NCBI GenBank assembly: GCA_963978545.1
Contig: OZ021727.1
Span: 46,971,385 to 47,035,384, forward strand
Direction of reading: 5' to 3'
Length of the DNA stretch: 64,000 nt
DNA from: Linyphia triangularis
Lineage: Eukaryota; Arthropoda; Arachnida; Araneae; Linyphiidae
In this document: in pieces, positions 12,292-24,200 of the stretch
Position numbering within the stretch: the first letter of the stretch is position 1
Layout of the letters: the number at the start of each line of letters is the position of its first letter
Made by a program: the position numbers and the translations under genes
The notes under the pieces: model-generated
Database searches by the model: none
What the model saw: only the letters and a program-made list of their open reading frames with translations
Told to the model about the DNA's origin: nothing

Positions 12292-15200
12292 TTAACAGAA
12301 TTGTAATGTGTGCAATATTGGTCTCTGAGCTTTTGATTCAAATTCTTGGAGTAGCTCATCAATATCATTGTCCAAATCCTCCGATTCTGCCATCTGCAGA
12401 TATAAAAAAGATAGATCAGAAATAAAAGAGTAGGTTGAGAAATTTTTCCTATAAGAAATTTAAAAAAAAAAAAAAAAATCTGTATGGGCCAGTCAAATAT
12501 TTACAGAACTTGCGATTTTTATGTTTAAGATAATTTTTTTTACACCATCTATAAAATGCAACAAAATTGAAATTACACTATTGTCATTCTAAGTATTTAT
12601 TCTAGAGAGAAATTTATATAAATGAGTTGCTATTGGCAAAATCAGCAATATGAAAGAAATACTGAAATTTTTTATTATGTAGGAATCTTGTTCAGAATTC
12701 ATAGCCACACATGTTGCAAAAATGTCCAATTCAAAAGTGGATTCTTTCTTTAATAATGGGTTTGTACGAGGCCGTGCGCGAAAAACCAAGTGTCTTGCTA
12801 GATGCTCAGTTTCACAAGCAGAGTGTTATAGTTATATCAGGCACGAAACAACCAGATCGTGACGTCACAGAGCAAACCCATCACAAATCATTACTTAGGT
12901 AAGATTGCATATGAAGATGGATGAAGACGCATCAAAGTTGGAATATTGACAATGTCTAACTACATAATCTATTCTAAATTAAAGTATAGGAATAAATTTA
13001 AAATTCTTATAATTTTAGGGAATAAATTTTCCAAATAAATTTTTTCAAAATTAATTTATTTAAAAGCTTGTTGTTTCATAACTGATTGGTGGTACACTGA
13101 AATAATTTCAGTTTAATTTTTCTTAAAAACTTAAATACAAAAACCATTATTATTTAAAATAAAAATATTTAAATAATCTTGTACTTCAATAAATAATCTT
13201 TTATTTAAAACAAGAAATTCCTTTACGAAGAAATTGAACATTTACCCACAAATTCTTCCCTTTAAGAGACTAATTATATAAAAATATCTTTAATATTTAA
13301 GAAACTTCACTCATCTAGATTTAAAGCAAAACATAGTTTATATAATTTAGTAAGTAGGTTAACTAAAAAATATATATATATAATCATACAGAAAGAGTGG
13401 CTGGTTTTCTTTTCATACTTTGAGATTTCACTTAGTCATTATGAATTTTGACATAATTTTTTAAATGTATGTTAATGCTAAACTTGAAGTTTTGCAAAAT
13501 AATTGTATTAGAAGAATCCTTAAAATCTTTTAGCCTGTTAAAATTATTAACGAAGCAATTTTAGAAAGGGCAGACATTACTTCAATAAAAGAAGAAATCG
13601 TTAAGAGAAGGTGGCGATGGACGGGTCTGGTATTAAGAATGCCAAAAGAGATTCTAACACGCGTTTCTCTCTCCTGGGCTCCTGATGGCAAGAGGAAAAG
13701 AGGAAGGGAACAACGTGGCAAAGTCAAATGCAATCGGACCTAAAAAAGGATCGCTTAAATGGTCTAAAGGAAGCAAGATTTCTGGCAAAAGATCGGAAGG
13801 TATGGAGAGGTAGGCTGGAGACCTTAACAGTGTAAAGAGCCTAATGCTCATTGACAAACAAGATTCTACTCAAATTTTCATCTTCGTTCCACAATCACAT
13901 TGTCGATCAGGAATGTCAAGAAGAAGATCCATCTTCTTCAAAACTAGTTCCTTCAAAAGTTGTTTCTGATTTTTGAATTTAAAAAATTTTTCTTCATGTT
14001 TAACTCCGATAACTTTTTGAAATTTCTAGAAAATATGAATAAAAACTAACCAGTATTCTTCAACATTTCAAATACTTTTAGAATATGCGAATACAAATCA
14101 TCATGCGTTTGGTTTCTTATAGGAAAATTTGTTATTTAGTATTCTGTAATTATACATACATACAAATTTACAGTACAGAATCACACCTTATTCTACAAGT
14201 CAACATTTAAGTGGAGTGAGGGCTTAAACTTGTGATCCTCAAAAAAAAAAAAAAAATTTTAACTCTAGCTGCTTCACAAACACTGTCATACAATGTCAAC
14301 AATCATTTCTGTTTTTTTTAAAATTCAACGAAGCATTCAGTCAGACTTTGCTTAAATGGTAACGAAGATAAGTATCCATAGAAAGATCTCAAAACAATCC
14401 TTGGTACAGATGTAGTATAGGACATTTCTTTGGAGGAATTTTATTTGGTATTTTTTTTCTTCTTCTTCTTCCAGATAAATGTTGCTTCTGGCGACAGATT
14501 TTATTTTAAGTTATATTTTAATTCAGTTAATTATTTATATTTTAATCTTCTATCAGTTACTGTGTTTTTAATTTTGGCGAATTTTCTAAACGCCAAAAGA
14601 AAAATGCTAAATGTTCTACACCACATCTGTTTTCAATCCTTACAAATACACTTACATCAAGAATGTCATGAACAATATCGAGAAAATTACCCCAAAACTA
14701 GGTTTGATTCCTCAGTTCAAATATTGAAAATCATTAATAAATATCTACCTAAAATCTGACAAGAAAATAGCTTAGGCTTAATATATACATATTTATTGCA
14801 GTATACATTGAAGATTTCAAAGACGATTTTTTAGAAATGGCTTTTGAAATAGAATTCAACCGAATCGCATTTGGTGCGTTGTACTTTTATATTAATATTT
14901 TGAAAAAAATGTACTCACCGAAAATATTGTAAATAATAATTTAATCCATAAGAAAAAAGTGAACCATTTACAAGCACAATCAGCATCAACAGAACATCTA
15001 TACAACATTTCATGGCTTTTTGCTATGACGTCAAACTCGTTTAAAAATTCAGGATTATGGCCTTGTAGACTGAGCATCTAGCAAGACACTTGGTTTTTCG
15101 CGCACGGCCTCGGTTTGTACAAAGATTTGAAGTTAAAAACTTGTTTTTAATGTAAATTTTTTAAATTAAGTTGACAACACTCTAAATAATGCCACCCAAA

Positions 15201-18200
15201 ATCCTACTTGGTTCAGTTTCAAAACTGGCTATTTGTGAAATAGAATTTCAAAAATGGCATTCTGCAGATTTTTTTTTTTAAATTAATCACTGAAATTCCT
15301 GATTTGAGGAAATACTACAACAGCTTGAATACTCACAATAGAAGTACTATATTTATCACCTTAGAGAAAATAGATTTTTTAGTAAACTGTAAAATTTTAT
15401 TTTCTGTGCATTACTGGTTTCAAAACAAAACAGATAATATATAAAGGCAGGCAGTAACAGGGCTGCCACTGACTTTAAACTTTGAAAATAGTTGCTTTAG
15501 TAGCCTCAGATGTTAAAAATAGTAGCCAAAATAGTAGTCTCAGACAATGAAAATAGTAGTCTCAGACAATGAAAATAGTAGTCTCAGACAATGAAAATAG
15601 TAGTCTCAGACGTTGAAAATAGTATCCTCACTTTTTATAACAACGATTGTTTTTTCAAGTCTGTAAAGACCTTCCGCTTGTTTTAAAGGTTTTAAGTTAT
15701 CATCAAGATCGGAATAAAACTGTTGATTTACATAAACACAAAAACCCAGAGACACTCTTCTTTCAATTAAAAATAGTGTCTAAATACATAACATCCCATA
15801 CGGTAAAAGGCATGTGTCTTGGGGGAGGCACTGTCGTATTTACATAACTGCGATGGAAGTTGGCAACTCAACCTTACTCCCAGACAGCACCTAAGCAAAA
15901 AAAAACTAAACTTCACGCAAAAGCGATGATAAAAATCGATTGGCAAAACAAGATACATATTTATTTTTTTTAATTTCCAAAGTCAAACAATTTTTGGGCA
16001 GAAAAACAAGTTTTATGTTTAAACAATTATACTATATAATGACAATGACAGGCGAGTTTAATTAAGGACCAGTTTTTAATTTTTTTAACAGGATAGCTAC
16101 AGAATTTGAGAAACAAACTTCTCCAACATTTCTCTAATTTCCAGAAAATTCCCTGATGTGCATCTCTGTTGACGTTATCATTAAAAAAACGAAGAAAATA
16201 TGACCAGTTTAAAAATATAAAAATTTGACTATTTACAATTATGTTTACTTATCAAAGTATAATTGCATTAGGCTAAAAATTAAAACAAGCATCTTTAGAG
16301 TATGAAAAAAATGGAAAACATTAATAAAAAAATACAAAATTCACATAAACCAATTTACAAACTACATCCATACTTGCTAACTTCAAGGAAAAGAAACTAG
16401 TACAATACTTTTATTTTTAATTTAAAAATAACAAAAATAAAACATGTTATTTTTTAAAAATTCCATGACCCTTTGCCTCAATGTATGCAGTAGCGCATTC
16501 AGATTTTTAAATTTTTGGAGGGGGATGGAGGATGTTTCAATTTTTCGTTTGATTTGTATTAAACATATAAATCAAAAACACATATCTCTTTCAGTTAATT
16601 ACTTTTAATAAAATGTCAAAATTAAAGTACAAAAAAAAAAAATCCAAGTACAGGATCTAACCCTTTTTGCTTATTAATGCCTATAGATTTGTGGCACATC
16701 TATAACAGTGATGTAAAGGGTTAATAAAAACAAAAAGATATGATGGAATCAATTTGAAATATAAAGGAATTTAGGGTTCTAATATATTCTATTGACAAAA
16801 AACACAAGACAAGAAGAAAACAATCATATCTGTAAAGGATGCACTCAGATTTAAGTTAGAGGATTTTTTTAACAATAATGCGCCGGCGGTCGCGAAGCTA
16901 TAAGATAACCAAAAATCTAACAGAAATAATGTGTAAATAATTGTTCCAAGCATTACAATGATCTCCGAAAGTAAAAAAAAAAATTTTAAAAATGGGGACA
17001 TTAACATGTGGTTGTGGGCCGAGGAGAGGGGATTGGCCAGTTTGGCTCAGCTGCTGAGAGTAGAAAAAGGTAGGAAACTTCATATCCCCAAATCGGCCAA
17101 CTAGCCAGGTATGACTTTTACGAAAAAGCACATGGAAAAAAAAAAACCTGTATTATTCAACGCACCCCACGGGGAATGAGATAGATGTCCCCATGGGGAA
17201 TGAGAGAAAGGAAACTCGAAAATTTCAAAATTCCCAGACTAAAGAGTAATTTTACGAAATACCTTGACATTTAAATGAATTCCCGTTTCTGTTGCCACCC
17301 TGTTTAAGCTACATTCAAAGTAATTAAATTGCCTCAAAATTTAAATCATTTTATTATTTATAAATTTAGCTACAACTTTGAAATTCTAATCATTCTGCAT
17401 CGATTGACTTACACGGCGAAATCATTCATCACATCAGCACCAATCTCGGACATAACGTCTATATAACATCAATTCTGTCCATACTGATAGCATTTTTTCC
17501 AGCGTTCACCACAAATTAATTTTTGTTAAGTAGAGTAAATAAAGCGAAATAATTTGATATTTCAGTATATAACAGTGCAGCGCCTTGCAGAGCAAAAGAT
17601 AAAACATAGGAACCTAACAGGCAGGCGAAAATGACCGTGGTTGCCGTCCAAAACAACTATCTCACGTGAGCGATTACTATCGTCGGACTAACAAAATAAC
17701 TTCTGTACCCGCGAACATGAACAACTATTTCGGTAGTATTTGCTCTCTCTCTCCCCCCTTAAAAAAAATCACCGTTTTGAGAAGATTGTTAGTAACTTAA
17801 TGCCGATTTTTTTCGTGCTACTATCGGACAGTATCCAATTTCTTAAAAAATAGTCGCCTCAGCCCAAAAATAGTCGTTTTGGGCCCTTTTTTCATTGAAA
17901 TAGTTGCCATAGTCGCCTGGCCACTAAAATAGTCACTTTAGTAGCCTTTTTAGTCGCCTGTGGCAGCCCTGCAGTAACAACAGTTTTAGGCTTCATTGGT
18001 TCTACTGCTGTGTAAGATCTCTCGAAAAATTTATTTTAATATTGTCTTTCTACCACAAATATTAGAAGCCCTGAATAAAACATTCTCTGGTAGTATATTT
18101 TCAACTTCAACAGAAATATGAAAAAGCAGAAATCCATAGAACTGTATCATGTTTGAATCCAAATAACATAAGTATGTAACACTTTAAACTAAGGGCAATC

Positions 18201-21200
18201 ATTTTGTGTACTTCAAAAAGGCATAATTAGAGAGAAAAATTGTTTAAATTACCATAGTTGCCATTTCACAGATCAAAAATGCTCCAATAGTAGCTTCTTC
18301 GTGATTATCTTGAACATCAATGTTAATAATATGGACAGGATTAACTTCCTTGGGTGATCTAGTGACTAACTCTATAAAAACAAAAATCTCTCTATATTAT
18401 CATGTAAAAAAATTGATGTAATCATCAGTCTATGCCATAAACCTCATGAAAAAAAAAAAAAAATAGGCCAAATTTCAGCCCACTACCTTTGCAGGAAACA
18501 TTTAATTTTAAACAACACAAATTTGACAGACAATGTGTTTTAGTAATTATTGCATTAAGTTTATGAGGCAGGCAAAAATCATGTTCACTCTTAATTTCCA
18601 AACATAATGTTCTACAATAGCATATTTAATAAGGACTTAGTGTATATTAAATTTCTAATCAATCATGTATTCAGAGAACAGAGTTGCACATATAATTAAC
18701 AATGTTGTACTTCTGGCCATAAATTTGACAAAGCACAATTTTAGCTGTGTACCCTTGATGATATATTAAAATATTAATCAATAATATTCTAAATAAAAAC
18801 ATGTTATCTATTTAGATCAATGGTTTTTACTTCCACTTTTCCATGCACTATCAGATTGACTGCCAGCTTAAGACAATAATTCTAAGGTAAATTATTTACA
18901 AACAAAACTAAGACAAAATTTAACCTTTAGGGACAATAATGCCAAATGAGGCAATCCATATTTTCAATATTTCTAATTGGTTTTGAAAACTAAGTTGAAG
19001 CAGTGTATCCTATATATAGAAATCTCTTTTATCGAATTACTAGCAAAATATTTGTAAAAAAAAAAAAAGAAAAAAAAAGCTGAATCTAAACAGCTTTGAT
19101 TCCGAGAGAGTTAAGAACAGCAACTTTTTTTTTCATACATCACTGGAGGACATGGTGATTTTGCTATACATCTTATTAATAAAAAAAAGGAAGTATTACA
19201 AACCTTCAACAACTTGATCATACACACGTTCTTCTACTGTAAAAATTACATCAAATGTTTCGTAACAATCCTGGAATCGCTCAGGATGAGGTTTGATTCT
19301 CCTGTTTCGATCTAACATGTGAAGCAAACCATTTTGTGTATATCTGATGATTTGTATTAAGTAATAAAAACATTATTATAAGTAGAAATGTAGCAAGTTA
19401 CAAAAAAATGTATTTATTCATACGATTCAAATTTTAATGTGGTAGATAAGTTTACTTTTCTTGGAAAAATTACAATGAAGCTGCAGAGAAACCCAAAAAG
19501 CATTCACATAAATTGCTCTGCATTAAATTACTAAATGTGATCATACATTTTGCTAGCAGTATAGCCCAATACACGAGAAGTGGATAATTAGGAGATATAA
19601 TTTTAAGATATTAAATAAAGTGTATTAAATTCTAAAAGAGGGACATGTAATTGCCTATGAGAAATAACAAGTTTATACCTGCAACCACTCTAATGTTTTG
19701 TACATTGAGACATTACTATACAAAAGGATACAAAGATTTATCTTTATTTAGAAGATCTTGATACATCTGTTCATATGTGATACTAAAATCATAAACATTT
19801 GGTTTATCTGGAGCTGGTCCAGGCAGCTTTACTTGATTACCAGAACCAAATGACCTAACTTTAAAGCCTTTTTTACTGCAAAAAAAAAAAAAAAAAAACA
19901 CCATTTATTATAGATAGCAAGTTTTAAAAAAATGGATTCAGTAAACAAAGAGCATTGAATAGTTTTTCTAGATAAAAAAAAAATATCTAGGACAAATTGT
20001 CTTCATCTTTAAGACTGATTTAACAAATGTCTAAGAGCAGTTGAATAGTTATTTAGAATAGAAGTCCAAATAATATTATACATTGAATGAAGGCTTAAGA
20101 GTTCAGAATTTTTAGAAAATCACTTTTTTCAATTAAATAATAGTAAAGAAAATGCTTCCCGAGAGTTTTTTCAAAGTCAAACTACCCAGCATTTGTGTCG
20201 CGAATGGGAAAAAAGCTAAAAAACACATTTAGTTTCTGGCTATTTGGGGAAATGATGATTCCAACTTGTTCCACTCTCAAGAAATGGTTGATATGTTTTT
20301 ACCTCATAGACTTATAATATTAACTAGACAGTATGTTTAGGATTACCTCATGTAATGAAATTGAAAACCACATGACGGGTGGACTTTTCGAACAAAGGAG
20401 AAAAAAAACATTCATTTCGATGGCAAACGCTGAAATCTGTCCAACGTAAAGTTATTGAAACCAGTAAAAAGGGTCCGATATTGTTCTGCATTTGCTTGTA
20501 ATGAGAAATTCCAGAAAGGAGGTTTAATAAGTTTTCACAAGTGCTATTTTTTAAATTTTCTATATAATTAAGATTTTATAGTACACTTATAAATATGTTT
20601 GTTTTGCATTCTCACAAAGCTATCTTTAAATGATTTATTACGGATTTTATTTTATAACTAACTTCTGAAAATTGCAGTTAATATTGGAATAGAAAAACAG
20701 ACTAAGGTTATAACTGCTTTTTGAAGAAATTAGTGGCCATTTAAGGATTTTAAATTAACTTGTAAGTATCAACAGCAAAGCCTACACAGTTGGCTCAATT
20801 GGCTTAGTTTGATGCGAATCAAAATGAAATACATTTTGACGTTTAACAAGGTTATGATCGTTCATCGAGTTTGATTGCTATGCTTAATCTTTCTTTTTTT
20901 ACCCATTTATAAATATTCTGAATCTTCAAAACTGATTAAGAACGTTTTTAATATTGTTTTGATACTTTCATATCGGTTTACCTTGTGATTTTTTTAAATG
21001 CCACTTATGGGTTTTTTTCTTTTACTTATTTAGTAAATGCAGACCATAAATTAAGGTGTGTATTCCAACAATTAGGGTGTTGTACAACATATCTGACTTA
21101 TTATTTGGCTTTACCATAACAAGAATATTGGGTGGATATAAAATATTTCGTGTTATAAAACATTAATATTTAAGTTTCTTTTTCTATTTTTGTTTGAATT

Positions 21201-24200
21201 ATAAAGACGATTTTTTCTTTAAAATGATCAGAAAAGTCCATTTTTTTTTTAACCCATTGATGGTCATAGGAATGGGCGAAATTCTATAGTTGTTTTCCCT
21301 TGCAAAAATTTTTAAATTATATTTCTAATTTAAATACATAATTTTTTTAAATTATTATTAATTTATTTTGTTTTACATAAGTTATAAACTATCATCCTAA
21401 TACAAATATTTAAAAAGTACTTTATTTTAAATTTTATTTATAAATTTTAAAATGTTGTGTATTGCTGAAAAAACTGGGGATCAAATGTCGTATATATACG
21501 TGCATGACCGTCAATGGGTTAAAGCGTACACATGAAGTACAAGTTATTTTATATATGTTAAAATAGTTTATATTAACTTAGATTTTGTTTTTGTGTGTTT
21601 GTGGCGGGCAAATCTACGAAAGTCTAATTAACCCATTTGCCGTTATCCAATAGACCTGAAACTTGGCAGATAGACTTTGTCGAAGACAAGGCATTCTATC
21701 AAATTTTGGGGGATCTCACTAATAGTCTTCTTTCACACATGCTACCATATTACCCCTTCGAAGGGATGATTAATCCACTTGCCTTCATCCAATCGAGCTG
21801 AAAATCAGCAAATAGACTTGTTGTCAGACCGCTAGAATTAGAATTTATAGAAGTTTAAAGTAATTTCTTAGACAATAATTAAATTAGCTTCACCACAATT
21901 AAAAAACCCACAGCTCTCAATTTCCAATAATATAGCTAACAAACTCTCTCCCCCTCCCCCCCCAAAAAAAAAACACTGGTTTAATTTTGCGAGTGTTTTT
22001 TGCCAAGATGTTTCAGTTTAAAATTTGGTTGTGTTCTGGGATTCTGATGTGCTAAGAATCTAATTAAAGCATATATTGTGCCTGGGTTTCATTTCTTGTA
22101 CTTTGCTGAGCTATTTCTATTGTGAAGATGTTATTAATTTTTTTAATAAAAAGATGGAAGAATTTGTATAACTTATATAATATTATTCTTCGTAATTTTA
22201 CAATATTTACTTTTCTGTACAATTACTATTAATTGAAGTATTTGTTTAATAAAATGATGAAAGAATTTTTATGACTTATATAATATTATACTTGGTAAAT
22301 TTACAACATTGGCATTCTCTATTTGTGAATACAACAATAAAAGTGTAAAAGTGACTAAAATTAATATTGCAATAAATAAACCTTACTAAATTATAAATCT
22401 TAGAAAGTTTTTTATAATTATCAATAATTAAGAGTGAAAAGATTCGCTCAAATTTGTTGAAATTGTTCAATTTTATCAAGGAACCGAAACAAGGTTCCAC
22501 AAGCTTTTTTAGCACACACATGATCAGAAAAGTTATAACGATTGTTCCGGAGGAAAGCAATCAATCAACAGTTTAACACACAAGATAAGTACGTCATAAA
22601 ATTTATCCTTTATCCAACTATGGCCGTGCAAAAATGAGGAGAAACCTGCCAAATATGGCACCCTGCTCCCCAAAAGACTCCTCTCAGGTGATTTATTATG
22701 GTTTCCCCCTTGTTGTATATTTGAAGTGGAAACGTGCAGTCTAGTGTTTATTATAAGTCTATGGTTTACCTCCTTGTCAGTTTACCAGTGCCTCACTATA
22801 TCAGGCAGCCGGACAATCGATTTGAAACAATCCAACACAACTAATGTCATGTTCACTCTCTTAGAAAACAAAGACTGCAGAATGTCAAGAGAAATATCCA
22901 TAATTGAAGTGTGAAAAATGTTGTAGAATGGTTTCAATTTAAAATTTAATTTTTTTTATTCACTGACCAGTTCTCTTGACAGTTTGTGAGCTATATTTCA
23001 AATCTATAATAGTAAAGTCATAGAAAAGGTCTAGTAAAATAATTGAAAAACATAGTAATGGTTTCCATTGCTAATCTACAACAGATGAACAATTTTAAAA
23101 ATTTCATTGTTAATCTAGTCAATTCTACATACATAAAAAAAAAAAAAAAAAAAAAAAAATTGTTTAAAATTTTGATGCATAGTGGGTGGCATTTAGATCC
23201 TAAAGCTGAGTGGGGTAAACTGCAAAAAAAAGCTCCAGCACTTAAAATTAAAAAAGTGGGAGAAAAACTGTTAATTAATTTTTTTTTACTTGTATGCAAA
23301 ACAGCATTATACAAAAGATTTAGAAAAGTGATATACTGTCAAAAATCTTCAGTTGAGGCAGCAGAGATATTATTTGAATGGATTTAAAATATAATTCATC
23401 CCTTTTTGTGAAAAGAAAACTTGTCTAAAAGATGTGGATTAGCCGGGGGGGGGGGGGGGGGGGGGGAAGAACAAAAAAACATTAATTTCCGACACAGAGG
23501 AACAAAAAAAATTCATGTATGCACAATGTTTAACTCATTCAAGTAACTAGAAAATATACAAACTACATACACAGGGGCCTGTGAATTTTTGCAGGATCCT
23601 GTTTTTTTAAAAAAAAATTTTTTAAATTATTAACCACCTTTGGTTAACAAATCCAAAAACTCCCATGAAGTAACCTCATGCTCAGTTGGAGGTACTCACA
23701 ATAAACTGATCGAAAGTGATGGCACATCAATAAATATGATATCAATTTCAAATATGTTATGAAGATGATAAAAGCCATTTTAACTTTGAGAGGCCTAGTA
23801 GACAGTCCTACATTGCAATTTTAAGTCTGAGCACTGCAAAAAATTAACTTTTTGAAAGTCTAAAATTGATTATCGAAAACCTAGAAAAGTACAATAAAAT
23901 AGCTTGAAAATCAATACAATGGACGATTCCAACATTTTTTAAAAAAGAATGAAATTAGTACATATTTATGAAGAATTTCTTCCTGATTCCAAATATTTAA
24001 ACAAAAGTTCTTTAAAAAAATTAGTTATTTAAATATTAAGAAAAGAAAATGCCCCGAAACGCAGCCAAAACCAGTCTGATCAAAACAGTCAACAAAATTC
24101 GTGACGTAAAGAGATCGCTGCATTTCTATGGTTATCGTGAGGCTTCAGCCAAATAGTTATCGTTAAAAAAGTTAGTGTTGGTAGACAATTGACACATTTC

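Larger units (their letters stand above)
15458..17971. mobile_element. 2.5-kb hAT-like element with 6-bp target duplication
   Basis: The left end starts CAGGGCTGCCACTGAC and the right end, in reverse complement, CAGGGCTGCCACAGGCGACT. The duplication CAGTAA lies at 15452-15457 and 17972-17977. Both arms are rich in the phrase AAAATAGT(A/C)G(C/T)C in opposite orientation. No transposase is seen. A family-A MITE (16089-17302) is nested inside, so this element was already present when that one jumped in. It lies in intron 4 of SSU72. Confidence 0.8.

Noticed and set aside
14892..15077. Minus-strand frame in the MULE-like element as a transposase exon
   Set aside because: No MULE transposase motif, and it overlaps the TIR.
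16659..16724. A tiny piggyBac-like pair (CTAACCCTTT..AAAGGGTTAA)
   Set aside because: Only about 65 bp long, left flank is CTAA not TTAA, and it lies inside a family-A MITE; too weak to call.
23043..23387. 114-codon open frame in SSU72 intron 1
   Set aside because: It includes a poly-Lys run from an A tract, has no recognisable domain and no splice context.
23574..23700. A hAT-like left end (CAGGGGCCTGTGAATTTTTG)
   Set aside because: No inverse partner or target duplication was found nearby.
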